Shown here piece after piece: positions 52,966 to 64,000 of a DNA stretch of 64,000 bases. Made by a program: the position numbers and the translations under genes. The stretch is from Brachyhypopomus gauderio (lineage: Eukaryota; Chordata; Actinopteri; Gymnotiformes; Hypopomidae): NCBI RefSeq assembly GCF_052324685.1, contig NW_027506873.1:1991999-2055998 (forward strand). Reading direction: 5' to 3'. The notes under the pieces are model-generated. The model searched no databases. It had not been told where the DNA came from and saw only the letters and a program-made list of their open reading frames with translations. Position 1 is the stretch's first letter. Each line of letters begins with the position of its first letter.

Positions 52966-53432
52966 GGAATGCAACATCTCATTGAGTCCTCATGACTGTG
53001 GTCACCTCCAGACCTCTCCCTTTAGTTATGCTGCTATAGCTGTAAACTGTAAACCCGGATTTGGTTTTAATAAATTGTTTTAGTAATCATTAACTATTAT
53101 TTCACAATTTGTAAAAAAATATTGCCATTACTAAATCAAACTACCGGTAGTTGTTATCATTATTGAGCTGAAATATGCATTGCAATGATCATGTTAAGCT
53201 AAGACAACTGAATACGTTAAGTTTATGATTGGTTGGGGTGGGGCCTGTTTGAATCTGACCACTGCACAGTGCTGCGTGAAGAGTTGTTCATCTGCAGGCC
53301 CGTAGCCAGCATTCTGATGGGGGGGATCTTTTTCCCCCCAAACGTGGACTTAATGCTCTCTACTCCAATGCCCCTTAAATACACGAGCACACTTCAAACC
53401 TTTTAATTTACACATATTTTATTCATTATAAG

Positions 53433-54028
53433 CAAGGTTGCCAACTTTTCAAAATCACTAGGACTGAGATTTGATTTGGGGGCGGGGGTGGGTGGTGTGG
53501 TGTGTGTGTGTCAAACGTTGGCGGGGGTGTTATGTCTTATATGTTTCGTCTATGCTGCGCCTAATGCCCGGTTCACACTACACGATTTTAGGCTGGTTTT
53601 TCAGTCGCCGACTGTTTTTTGTGTTTTTTGTAGACCACAGAAACTGTGGTCGGAGGCAAATCGGCGATCACTCGTCGCTCGCTCATTTCGTGTAGTGTGA
53701 ACTGCTGAAAAACGCTCGCCGAGCCGTCGCCGACTGGTCGCCGACTCATCGCGGACGACCGGCAGATATCTAGCATGTTTAATATCTAGCAGTCGGCGAC
53801 TGAACCTGACGACTGAAAAGTCGTGTAGTGTGAACCTGGCTTAAAGCGATCGATCGCCGGTGGTTGGCGCCAGAGCGAAATAGTAACTCATTGAATCATA
53901 GATGTAGATCGGAGATAAATAAACTAGATTTTTTTTTCAGCGTGAGAAATCGGATGTATGGCGTGTGAGCACGTGAAAACGGTCAAATGCGTGTGTCTTA
54001 CGCTCATTGCGTGAGAGTTGGCAACACG
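53433..54028. mobile_element. Middle hAT-like element of the nest
   Basis: The ends CAAGGTTGCCAAC and GTTGGCAACACG are imperfect inverted repeats. The flanks attataag (53425-53432) and gttataag (54029-54036) match in seven of eight bases, as expected for hAT. It includes a G-rich stretch and the Harbinger MITE at 53565-53842. Fragments of this family lie at 2014-2206 and 25876-25972. Confidence 0.8.
53565..53842. mobile_element. Innermost Harbinger-type MITE of the nest
   Basis: The ends TGCCCGGTTCACACTACACG and CGTGTAGTGTGAACCTGGCT are inverted repeats. TAA flanks both sides, the 3-bp TWA-type target of PIF/Harbinger. The interior repeats CGCCGACT words. Confidence 0.75.
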
Positions 54029-54224
54029 GTTATAAGTTTGTTGTGAGTCTGTTGTTGCTGTCCTTATTTGTTCGTCTATATATTCACCGGAGATTAACAA
54101 TTCATTCATTGAATAGCCTACCTATCTTGAGGGGCATGTGTGTACGGAGGGAGGGTGCGGGTGCGGGGGCGGGGGGGATCGAACGAACCCTTCGATCCCC
54201 CCTGGCTACGGGCCTGATCTGATT

Positions 54225-55235
54225 GTGCATATTGTTTGAAGAACCTTTCGTTATCACCCCGGTGGACCCCAAATGGGATTTGAAATCAGTGATTCTTCAA
54301 AATTCTTGCAACGTTGTCAGCTTTCAGTGCATGTAACTTATACAACTTATATAGTTAATACTTGTTACACCAAATTCTGTGACCAAATTTTTTGACCACA
54401 GAGGGAGCTATTTCTCAGTTTTTTTTTTGGCAGTTGTTTTTACATTTTATCGACTCTTAATTACATAAATGTACTTAATTAAAGAAGAATGTTTCGTTAC
54501 AGCATTTTACACGTGCTGACATTTGAGTAAAGTCAGGCTTCACTTTTGCAAAATGATAAAATAAAACTGAAGAATGGAATGTACAGGTGAGCCTTTTAAC
54601 AGGAGTCACCAATTCTGACAGCCGCCATCAGAATATATGACACCACTGAATCTCCAGATAACAATAGTACATTTGTTAACACACCACGACAAATACTGTA
54701 AACTGTTTCAAATGTTTTCTTTTTTTCAAGTCGAACAATACAAGAAAATAATACAAAGAATAAGACATTTCCTCTCTTCAGTTCACTTCTGGTTTTAAAC
54801 AAAATAAAAACAATAAGTGAAAATTAAATAAAGAGAGTATAAATTAAAAAATAATATGTTAAGGGCCCACAGCTACACTGTTGAGAACAAAGGATTAGAG
54901 GCTTTTATTTAAGAATAGTATCATGTTCACTTTTTTGGGTTTCAGTTAACTTAACAAGTTGCATGTGATCAGATATACAAAAAGTCACCCTGAACACAAG
55001 GCCTGCAACAGTGCAGGATTTGCTATGCAAGATTAAATACTAACTGGGACTCTTGATTTCAACTTCAGCCTCAAATACAAAGATCCTGAATTCAATTACG
55101 AGTTGTGCAACCTCACGAATATTGAAGATCCAGATAAACCAACAGTAAAAGTTATCCCTTTACTTGAGCTAGTGCCTGTCTCAACACCTGATGAAACCTT
55201 GAGTGACACACACAGTATGTATGTATGTATGTATC
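54225..55235. other. No recognisable feature
   Basis: AT-rich non-coding sequence with a short TATG repeat at 55216-55234. Confidence 0.4.
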
Positions 55236-55241
55236 AGTCAT

Positions 55242-55636
55242 TGTAAGGAATACCACCTGATCTTCCCTAATCAGCCTCACCTGCCCCTCATCACCACGCC
55301 CCCTTCAGTCTTACTTAAGCACTTCACCAGCACGTCTCAGTCGCGAAGTATTGTTGACTCATGCCACATACCAAGCGTTTCTCTCTCCTGTTTGGTCTCC
55401 CGTGTTCTGACCCTTGTTCGCTCTCCAGACCTCGTCTCCTGCCTAGCCCTTCTGTACCTCCTGGATTCTGCTCTCCCGTTACGACCCTGGACCGTACTCA
55501 CCACCCCAAGAGAACGTTACCATTGCTAAGTGTTATGCTAGCGATTTATTGGGCATTCTCCGTGTATGTGAATTATGTAAATAAAAGCGACCTACTTCCG
55601 CATTTGGATTCTTCTCCACTTGGTCAATTCGTTACA
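55242..55636 (+). mobile_element. Solo LTR of an LTR retrotransposon
   Basis: It starts TGTAAGGAAT and ends ATTCGTTACA (TG...CA with a 5-bp inverted end), flanked by the 5-bp duplication GTCAT (55237-55241 and 55637-55641). The interior has CACCTGCCCCTCATCACC and a late AATAAAAGCG polyadenylation word near 55577, as in fish Gypsy-type LTRs. No internal retrotransposon region is present. Confidence 0.88.
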
Positions 55637-55841
55637 GTCATAATATTTTGAATTATTGCTTGGTTGGTTCATCTTTCTTATTTACCAAAAAAAAAAATTC
55701 ATTCTATCTGTCTAATTGTTTTGTCATTTTACTCACCAATAGACCAAAGAGCCAACTGACAGTCGAACACAGGTGCTCAGAGGGCTTCCTGTTATCCTTG
55801 GGGACAGTCCTGCAGATTTCTACAAAGAGTGCCCTGTAAAT

Positions 55842-58165
55842 TATGGAAGTTTTTCTGTATCAATATTCAAATGAAAATGTAATACGTATTTGCATTTACA
55901 TGTTCCACTCATACAAGCAACTTTGAGCTCAAAATTCAAATTCAAATGCAATAACTCCATTTACATTTGCAATGTGATAGACGTCTATTCATATTTCATT
56001 TACACATACATTTTGATGCTTTACTTGTGTCATTACTGAAATGAAAATTTTTTTCCCATTTGAATTATCAAGTTCATGTGATCATGCAAAGGTTGTATCA
56101 AAATTATCATTAAAATGCTATTCGCTTAATATGCTTTGCATTTCGTGATAACACGTTTGAAACGTAATTTTCAACCTCACCACCACGCTAAAAATATGTC
56201 AATATTCAAACGTTAATGGAGAAATAGCGCCTCTCCTGTTTGCACTAACATTACGATACCAACAGCGCTCAAACTGTGTCAAAATGCATTTTGAAAGTGC
56301 AATCCGAGCAGGTTGCATTTTCATTTCCGTGGTCTTCCACTATAGTCAAATTATAGTCAAATTAGATTCCATGGCTTCACTTTATTCAGCCAATCAGGTT
56401 CCACAGCTTTCCACATCTGGCAGCCAATCAGGACTGGACTACAGCACGCGCAGCAGTACAGGTGAGTTTTTTTTAGACATGGTCGCAGAAGCGCTCATTA
56501 GATTAATTCAAAGGGTAGCAGACGAGTCCTTATGGTGAATTTACACTACATTAGTGTGAAATGTTAATTGATCAAGTGGCGGACATCTCTGCCTTATCTG
56601 ACGCTGATGTGACTGTCATTGCCAAATTGAGCGCTGTGGCAGAGCAAGTGTGTGCCTCAAACTACGGCGGTAGAACGGCCAACCTCCGTGAAGCGTCTCG
56701 TGTGATCAGAAACAGAAAACCATTTCTCGTTTTATTTTAAACGACAGCACAACTTTATAACTTTATAAAGTTATAAAGCGGTAATGCCTCGATGAGTGAT
56801 GTTATCCAGAATCCCCCAGCGTCCCTGTTTAGTGTGGTTAATGCCACAGACGCGGCATGATTACCTGAACCCGCATGTAATCCTCTACCAAGCCTTGATC
56901 TGTAACGTACTTGTAATCATGACGCGAGCAGAAATTTTAGAAGCGAGCAAAAAACTGAAACGCGCTGAAAACAGGGAAGTGAGTGCACTTAACAGCGCTC
57001 GGTTTTCTTGATTTTGCGTGCTCAGTGTGTCTGACTTGCTTGATTGAATCTTATCTTTGCGCTCTCACACCGTAATCTCACCCCATACTACACCTTGTGG
57101 GTTCATAGATTGTCCTTGTTTGAGTCGAGTGGTCCTTATGTTTTCTCACCTTTCTTACAACTTTACTACAAGACTGTGTTTAAGTTATTGTGACAGCACT
57201 GGAGAAATAGTGCGATTGATTATATCTATGTTGACTGCAATGGAGAGATGAAATAATTCTGGCAACTTGGGACTATGGAGTGTTTAAACGGTAAAAATAA
57301 TAATAATAATAACGAAAATGTGGAGTACATGTACATTGTTTTTTTCTTTATGTGGTGTTGCTGGTTCTCGCGAGAGTTTCGTTTTCGTGTTCTTGTGTTT
57401 TTGGACGGCAGGCAAATGAGTCGGCGATTCCCCAGTCGTTTAATTCGTGAGCCCGCGTCGCCGATCAGTCATGTAGTGTGAAAGCCACAACTGAAAGACT
57501 CGCGATTACAGCACAACCAGTCCTGTAGTGCAAACGGCACAAAAACCTGACGACTGAAAAGTCGTGCAGTGTGGAAAGGGGAACCCGATTGGCTGAATAA
57601 AGTGGAGGGAGGTGGAATCTGATTGGAAGGCTGATGGGATCTAATTTGACTATAATTTGACTATAGTGGAAGACCATCGAAATGAAAATGCAATCTGCTC
57701 GGATTGCATTTTCAAGATGCATTTTGACACAGTTTGAGCGCTGTTGGTATCGTAATGTTATTGCAAACAGGGGTGGCGCTATTTCTCCATTAACGTTTGA
57801 ATATTGACATCTTTTTAGCCTGGTGGTGAGGTTGAAAATTACATTTCAAACGTGTTATCACGAAATGCAAAGCATATTAAGCGAACAGCATTTTAACTAT
57901 AATTTTGATACAACCTTTGCATGATCACATGAACTTGTTAATTCAAATCGGGAAATACATTTTCATTTCAATAAAGACACATATAAAGCATCAAAATGTA
58001 TGTGTAAATGAAATATGAATAGACGTCTATCGCATTACAAATGTAAATGGAATTATTGCATTTGAATTTGAATTTTGAGCTCAAAGTTGCTTGTAAGAGT
58101 GGAACATGTAAATGTAAATGCGTATTACATTTTCATTTGAATATTGAGACAGAATAACTTCCATA
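55842..58165. mobile_element. Non-autonomous DNA transposon with about 570-bp terminal inverted repeats
   Basis: The left arm (55842 to about 56410) and right arm (about 57585 to 58165) are inverted copies with small indels, beginning TATGGAAGTT and ending AACTTCCATA. GTAAAT flanks both sides (55836-55841 and 58166-58171). The middle of about 1.2 kb has no transposase, and includes CGCCGAT/CGTGTAGTG-like words related to the Harbinger MITE at 53565. Six-base duplications and TAT...ATA ends recall the IS3EU superfamily. Confidence 0.8.
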
Positions 58166-58394
58166 GTAAATAACCTCTTACCTTCTCAGAGAGTATCAAA
58201 TAGCAATGTAATCTTGATCTTTCTATCAAAGTCAAATCATAGTTCCTATCTTTGACAAACTATGATTAAACATCATCCATGTCTCCCAGCTCATTGACCT
58301 TGTAAGCTCAAGAAAAACCTATCGTCTCTTTCCAATCTCTTGAAAAATCTCTTGGTTTATCTGCTTCTTTAAGTTGCATGGGACTTTGGGTAGC

Positions 58395-58667
58395 AGGGCA
58401 CAGATGTCATAATTGTGTGACGAGCAGGGAGTGCGAAATAAAATGGAACCGATCACGCCAAGTCTCAGGGAAAAAGGAGGTTTTAATGTATAATGTGTGC
58501 AAACCAAAAACCCGTGACATGATCCAAATGAAGGATACAATGACCATCAGTCAACTGGTACAAAGACAAGACATATATAGACAAACAAACGACCATCAGG
58601 TGAGGCAGATCGTAGGTCCCGCCCATCTGAGGGACGAACACAACGCAACAACCACAAGACAACAAAT
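58395..58667 (-). mobile_element. Possible solo LTR inserted in a hAT remnant
   Basis: On the minus strand the segment begins TGTTGTCTTGTGG, has a TATATATG word, and ends with CCATTTTATTTCGCACTCCC and CTCGTCACA, the layout of a small LTR. On its right it interrupts sequence shared with the hAT at 4170-5029. A target duplication could not be identified. Confidence 0.4.
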
Positions 58668-58860
58668 ACGAGCCTCTTGTAATTCCAAGACGAAACATGA
58701 GAGAACGTGAAGACGTTAAGATTGGACGTTTTGAAAATAAACCACCATTAAATAATGTGATTAAAAGCGAATTATTTCGAAAAATTTCGAGTATATGTAT
58801 AAATATTTAACTTAATTAAGTTTAACATGCTGGGAAATATTGAAATGGACCTTGAAAGTG
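58668..58860 (-). mobile_element. Interior fragment of the Charlie-type hAT at 4170-5029
   Basis: On the minus strand this matches about 4480-4645: TTATTTCGAA words, AATCACATTATTTAATGGTG, CCAATCTTAACG and TCATGTTTCGTC, then GGAATTACAAGAGGCTCGTA. Neither hAT end is present. Confidence 0.65.
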
Positions 58861-58973
58861 ACGTACAAGTGCTTGAATTCCACCTTTTAAAGGTGTATAA
58901 ACCCTGCAAACATTCATCGCGCTGATTTTACAGCAGATTTATCTTAGCTTTAAACCACATGGCCCTTTCTCTA

Positions 58974-61086
58974 TGGTGTGATTTTTGTTTCAATAGTTCC
59001 ACAAAAGCAAAAGTAAATCCAAGAGCAGAAAGTATATGTTATGAATGCAAAACAGAAAAAATATATCAAAAGTATATATTTTTTATATAATTGGTTATTT
59101 GAAACTTATTTTCGTTTGCATTTTGACAAGTTTTTGGTTCCATTGTTTTTGTTTTTTTGGATTTTCCCAGTAAGGTCTTTTGCTTCTGGAATCTCTCTTT
59201 GCTTCTGCTTCGTTTTTTGCTTCTGACTTTTGGAACACATTTCACGTGTGGGAGGGTCTTAGATGAAGGCGTTCCTCTGCAATCTCCATTGGTCACTGAT
59301 TCCGGACTGACACAGAGCTCTGAGACCGCCTCTGGGACCAAGCCACGCCCACCCCACCAGCTTCCCAGCGTTTTCAAACATGGCGGAACGCGGTGGTTCT
59401 TGTTTCACAGCAGCATGTAAACTGAGTTTTACCATTAAAGTTTATACGAAGTTTATAATTAATTGCTAAATTGTCTGTAGATATTGCAAATGTACACTGT
59501 ATAATAACTACATTAAGCATGCTCACCAGCACAAGCTTTTTAAAATTTTAGTGAACTGGATGGAGAGAACATTGATGTGTGGAAGAAATATGAGTATTTG
59601 CAATATCTGGTATGGCGACGGACGGGGGGTGAGGGGCAGCTGGTGTACGAGAGGTGATGCCAAATATAGTAAAATCCATAATAGTAAAAAATACCAAAAT
59701 TAAAGCCAAATACCAAAATTAAAGCAATACTGAAAAGTGGCCACCCTATATACAACCAGCTTTGTTCACTCACAGTTTTTCAGTGTTCTGCAGGTACCAC
59801 ACATCACATGCATCTTGTGCTGTCCATATTTTATTAAGAAGTGAACAATATTCATTGAACCATTGAACATAGAGATACTAAACATAATACATGTCAGACA
59901 TGACATTCAGACACTGTCCGACTCAGAGATAAAAACAAAAAGATTTTAACTTGGAGGGGTGGGAGTAAGAAGAGTAGTCCATTGAAAAGCAGAGTGTGGA
60001 TTAGTTTCCTTCTCACTTTAGACCCGCGGGGACGCTAGCGAATGATCCAGGAGGAGCGAGTAACTAGTCGCTACTATTGTGAATGTAGCAAAACGGTGAC
60101 AGAAGCTACAGCAGCGATTAAATTAAAAATAATTTAAAGGCTAGCTTTAAACACGCTCTTCCCTGTTGACTTCTCTCACGGTAATGTCACGCTGAAAAAT
60201 ATTGACCTGTCTTGTTAATGTATGGAGCCAGATCCGTAAACGCGAGCCGCTTTCGCCATTCCAGATGGCTCAGTCAAAACCATTACATCTTAATGAACCA
60301 ATAAATAACATCAGCGGCAAAAATGAGTGTAAAAAATACCAGGGTATTCATTTAGAACTACAAAAAAATCTTGTTTCTTATTTTACCGTTAACTATCTAC
60401 CTATTTTTCATAAGAGTTTGTTTTACCGCAAAATATGAAAACTTCAAAACGGCGAATTTCGCCGCAAGGTGACAGATTTTCATGCCTGCATCCAGTTCAC
60501 TAAAATTTTAAAAAGCTCGCGCTGGTGAAGTGTGCTAAATATTAACTGCCATGCTTATACAGTGTACATTTGCAATATCTACAGACCATTTACCAATTAA
60601 TTATAACCTTTGTATAAACTTTAATGGTAAAACTCAGTTTACATGCTGCTGTGAAACAGAACCCCCGCGTTCCGCCATGTTTGAAAACGCTAGGAAGCTG
60701 GTGGGGTGGGCGTGGCTTGGTCCCAGAGGCGGTCTCAGAGCTCTGTGTCAGTCCGGAATCAGTGACCAATGGAGATTGCAGAGGAACGCCTTCATCTAAC
60801 CCTCCCACACGTGAAATGTGTTCCAAAAGTCAGAAGCAAAAAACGAAGCAGAAGCAAAGAGAGATTCCAGAAGCAAAAGACCTTACTGGGAAAATCCAAA
60901 AAAACAAAAACAATGGAACCAAAAACTTATCAAAATGCAAACGAAAATAAGTTTCAAATAACCAATTATATAAAAAATATATACTTTTGATATATTTTTT
61001 TCTGTTTTGCATTCATAACATATACTTTCTGCTCTTGGATTTACTTTTGCTTTTGTGGAACTATTGAAACAAAAATCACACCATAT
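58974..61086. mobile_element. Second transposon with about 590-bp terminal inverted repeats
   Basis: The left arm (58974 to about 59565) and right arm (about 60485 to 61086) are near-identical inverted copies, beginning TATGGTGTGATTTTTG and ending CAAAAATCACACCATA. TTTCTC flanks both sides (58968-58973 and 61087-61092). The middle of about 0.9 kb has no recognisable protein. Same-size arms, TATGG start and 6-bp duplication match the element at 55842-58165, although the arm sequences differ. Confidence 0.8.
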
Positions 61087-61179
61087 TTCTCACCCCCATC
61101 CATCACCAAGTGCATCTGTGAACTCAACCTGTGGCTGCGTGCTAATTTTCTTCTATTAAATGCACAAAAGACAGAGTAT

Positions 61180-61930
61180 CTTATAGAGGTGTATTCAACC
61201 AAATATTTTCATAGTGGAATCTGATTCGTCAGACTTTCCTTTTAGTCAACTAATAGTCGAATTGGGTTTTTTTTTTAATCTAGAGCACCTTAAATGGGAT
61301 CCCGTTCTCATTCAGGACTTTTTTCCATTTCAAAGTAAAAACTGAAAACACTCAGATAAATGAATAAACATGGTAGGTTGGCTTTATTCAGCTTTTATTT
61401 ATTTACTTATTTATTTTTTTATGAAACATTAGAGAACATTAACAAAAAAAGTCACCATCAGTGCACATATCGAACTGTCAAGACAGGCACTGTGCAAAAT
61501 GTCAAAAATATTTTAAATAAAATATTGCCACAAAACAGCAAAAAAAAGTAAAGGTTCAAGTAACAGAGTTTAAAAGCAACCAACAACAAAAAATGTTTAT
61601 AGGCTTACTTGCTGAGACGCAGCGCGATGAGACGAATGACAAACGATTGAACTGTTTTTTTTTTTCGCCCTACGCGTTTTAAATGGTATGCCATGTTGGT
61701 TGTTGTCATGTGAAATGAAAGACGTTGATGACATAACTTGCACTTTACTTTGTTTGATTCCTCTTTATCTTTTTCAAAATACTCCCACACTTTTGAAGTT
61801 TTTTTAGTAGCCATTATAATCTCGGCAGATGCTGACGATCCTGTAGCGTGTTCAGCTCCGTTCATTTGGATTATGCAACTGCAGGGTGTGATTTATTAAT
61901 GTTTATTAAGGAAGATGCCTATTGTTAATG
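61180..61930 (-). mobile_element. hAT autonomous-element remnant with BED zinc finger
   Basis: A minus frame (61865-61605) encodes a short N-terminal region and then SKVWEYFEKD, C-x2-C and HLKRV, the BED-type zinc finger at the start of hAT/ZBED transposases. The frame ends soon after the finger. The left side (61190-61260) contains TAGTCAACTAATAGTCGAAT, a word typical of hAT subterminal regions. The DDE domain is absent. Confidence 0.65.
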
Positions 61931-61959
61931 CGCACACATCATTTAAAAATATTTATTAA

Positions 61960-61997
61960 CAGACCAGTTCCCTACCACCAGGCCATGACTGCCCCAT
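61960..61997 (-). mobile_element. Fragment of the SINE head
   Basis: ACCAGTTCCCTACCACCAGG followed by CCATGACTGCCCC matches the tRNA-like head of the SINE at 274-468. Confidence 0.5.
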
Positions 61998-62009
61998 GAA
62001 TGTTCAGAG

Positions 62010-62490
62010 CGTACAAAGCTAAAATATGGTGTGCCACAAGGATCTATACTGGGCCCCATATTATTCTCATTGTATATGCTACCACTGGGCACTATCATTC
62101 GTAGGCATGGTATTAGCTTTCATTGCTATGCAGATGATACTCAGTTGTATATATATATATATATATATATCTTCTAATCCAGATGATATCAATACTACTC
62201 CCAAAATTGAGAACTGCATTCAGGACATAAAAAATTGGATGGCATCTAATTTTCCTCAACTAAATTCAGATAAGAATTTATCAGTCTTACCAGTCTTCTG
62301 CTATCAGGCCTCCCAATGGAAGATGGGTTCCCTTTTTAGTCTTGGTTCTCCCGAGGTTTCTTCCTAATCCCCACCATCATAGGGAGTTTTTTCCTCGCCA
62401 CTGTCGCCTTTGGCTTGCTCATTAGGGATCTGGACCCATACAATTGTAAAGCTGCTTTGTGACAACATGTGTAAAAAAGCGCTCTGGAAC
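62010..62490 (+). mobile_element. LINE with RT core and 3' tail, internally deleted
   Basis: From 62025 the plus strand encodes [20 protein letters not shown] and then [10 protein letters not shown], the reverse transcriptase core with its catalytic YADD, followed by a TA repeat and PDD...IENCIQDIKNWM. From about 62285 it jumps into the family's 3' tail (GGTTTCTTCCTAATCC, TTGCTCATTAGGGATC, AAAGCTGCTTTGTGACAAC). One frameshift occurs near the TA repeat. It is non-functional because the thumb region is missing. Confidence 0.8.
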
Positions 62491-62509
62491 TCTTCCACTC
62501 TCTTTCCGT

Positions 62510-62745
62510 CTCTCATCATCTCTCAATACATTCAAGGTTCAATTAAAAAATCACTTATACCCTCAACATTTCCACCCAACTTCTAGGTCCGTCCTATGAG
62601 GTGTCTTCTTCTTGTTTTAACTTGTTTTGTTCTTGTTTTTTGTTTCTACTATTTGTTTTTAAAGTGTCCTTGGGTATTCTGAAAGGTGCTATATAAGTCG
62701 AAATAATAATAATAATAATAATTATTATTATTATTATTATTTGTA
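62510..62745 (+). mobile_element. LINE 3' tail with (AAT)n/(ATT)n
   Basis: AAAGTGTCCTTGGGTATTCT, then GGTGCTATATAAGTCG and a trinucleotide run (62703-62742), is the same tail type as 23535-23652. Confidence 0.7.
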
Positions 62746-62749
62746 TCCC

Positions 62750-63600
62750 CCTCTGCATCCCCATGCACCTGAACCAAGCCCTCACACCCCAGGATTCACT
62801 GTGTGGAGGCAAATGCCCTTTAATGCCCTTATGTTCAGATGCATTTGCACAAGGCGATTCCTGAAACCTAAGAGGGAATATTGGTTTTTGCCCCCTGAGA
62901 TTCTTCTTCTGCCCGTTTGAATTCACACTGCATGTTTGGGCTTTGACAGCCAGCCAGACAGCCAAGGCCCTGCAGAAGTGGACTGCTGTGCCGTGTGCTG
63001 CTGCCACCGTCTAGTGGTCTATGATGAAAACAGGGTGGATAACAAAGCCAGGCAAGGGTCAAAGTTTAATTGAGTGTGAAGACTGTGGGACTACCTGTCA
63101 TTTCATTAAAGAAGCATTAAAATAGTTTTTAAAATCATGTCAAATTAAAGAAGCCCATGATAAAAGAATAAAAAGACATCTCCCTGATGTGGACCTAAAA
63201 TTAGCATTTACGCTTTAAAAAAAGTTCATTCATGATACAGCATTCATAGAGAATGTATACATTATACAAATGTAACTTTTCACACTGTACTAAATGATCC
63301 TAAATGGTTTATCATAACATGTTGCCTAGCAACATGTGAAGCATTTGAATGTTTGTCTTACGCAACAAATTTGTAATGTTTGCACCGGTACCCATAGACA
63401 GACACCCGTCTGTCTTTAATGTTTCTTGACTCACGCCATGTCTGTGATGCAGAGTTACGGTCCCCTCTGATGGCTGCTGCTCCTGGTGTTGGAGGTGTTA
63501 CCCTTGCAAATGTTAATTTATGTGAGTCTGAGGCCTCCAGAACTAAGCTGGGTGTTTGCACATGTCTTTGGCACAAGCTGTACCTGATGTCAGGAGGATG
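62750..63600. other. No recognisable gene
   Basis: A minus frame at 62868-63062 is open but matches nothing I know. The rest is unremarkable. Confidence 0.35.
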
Positions 63601-63602
63601 CT

Positions 63603-63604
<2 letters not shown>

Positions 63605-63697
<93 letters not shown>
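63605..63697. repeat. (TG)n microsatellite, about 46 units
   Basis: A nearly pure TG run. The Val/Cys and Thr/His open frames across it are artefacts. Confidence 0.98.
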
Positions 63698-63699
<2 letters not shown>

Positions 63700-63700
<1 letters not shown>

Positions 63701-64000
63701 TTTAGTTAAATGTGTGTTCACAGTATGTGTTGGGGCACGTGGTTCAAGGTTCATTGAGATGGGGGTGCGGGAGGGGGTTGTGGGCGGGGCATGTGAGTCA
63801 TCGCTTACCGCTCGGAGTCCCAAGCTGCCAATATCTTTGCCTGCTCCCCTTCAACTCTGCGTTCCCCACCAGCTCCAGAAACAGGAGATGTAATGCGGAC
63901 GGACGGGGCCGACGGAGCTGTTGGGCCGACGGAGCTGTTGGGCCGCCGGGCTGATGTGTCAGTATTGTCGCTGACTCACATTTGAAAGTCTAAGTCACAA
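63700..64000. other. GC-rich sequence near the right edge
   Basis: GC content rises from about 63,760, with GGGCGGGGC (63783) and a tandem pair of a 17-bp unit (GGCCGACGGAGCTGTTG, 63908-63941). It might be a promoter or first exon of a gene lying to the right; no coding family is recognised. Confidence 0.3.

Larger units (their letters stand above)
53295..54216. mobile_element. Outer hAT-like element of a three-level nest
   Basis: The ends CAGGCCCGTAGCCAG and CTGGCTACGGGCCTG are perfect inverted repeats, each next to a G/C run and GATC. ATCTG occurs at both borders (53290-53294 and 54217-54221). The outer element contributes only about 140 bp on the left and 190 bp on the right. The rest is the element at 53433-54028. 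Confidence 0.8.

Noticed and set aside
59066..60950. A conserved basic protein seen on both strands (KKRSRSKERF-type)
   Set aside because: It is the same inverted-repeat arm of one transposon read twice; composition is low-complexity and no domain is recognised.
63419..63893. Cys/Val and Thr/His open frames
   Set aside because: They are translations of the (TG)n microsatellite.

Overview
The window is nuclear DNA from a teleost fish. Its genes are split by GT-AG introns, two proteins read as fish-type orthologues, and the intergenic DNA is packed with DNA transposons, LINE 3' tails and microsatellites familiar from ray-finned fishes. The exact species cannot be read; an otophysan (characin, catfish or similar) is only a guess.

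Five protein-coding genes can be assembled exon by exon. From left to right: the 5' end of atg10 (minus; two coding exons at 7931-8314 and a likely non-coding first exon near 9362, the rest beyond the left edge); zcchc9 (minus, five coding exons, 10438-14023, four CCHC zinc knuckles); wdr45 (plus, ten coding exons, 16161-21599, PI3P-binding autophagy propeller); lage3 (minus, three coding exons, 24036-27399, KEOPS subunit); and stc1 or a close paralogue (minus, four coding exons, 48762-50730, secreted stanniocalcin). atg10 and zcchc9 also lie near each other in human (5q14), whereas human wdr45 and lage3 are both X-linked, so the window seems to join two ancestral gene neighbourhoods. Two autophagy genes (atg10, wdr45) end up about 8 kb apart.

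Between lage3 and stc1 lies an 18.8 kb block (27641-46424) built only of copies of one non-coding mobile element. There are seven bodies, all in the same orientation, plus six short solitary 5' ends. Ends, hairpins and insertion points look Helentron/HINE-like, and most copies appear to have inserted into the TTA-rich tract near the 5' end of an older copy, giving a bracket-like nest. Each body carries several CTCF-like motifs.

The right third (50.8-64 kb) has no recognisable gene. It holds two elements with terminal inverted repeats of about 580 bp and 6-bp target duplications, a three-deep nest of hAT and Harbinger elements, a solo LTR, LINE fragments, a hAT BED-finger remnant and a long (TG)n tract. 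Other notable points are a 31-bp minisatellite of about 20 copies made from the wdr45 exon 4 splice acceptor, and a broken extra copy of wdr45 exon 2 downstream of that gene.
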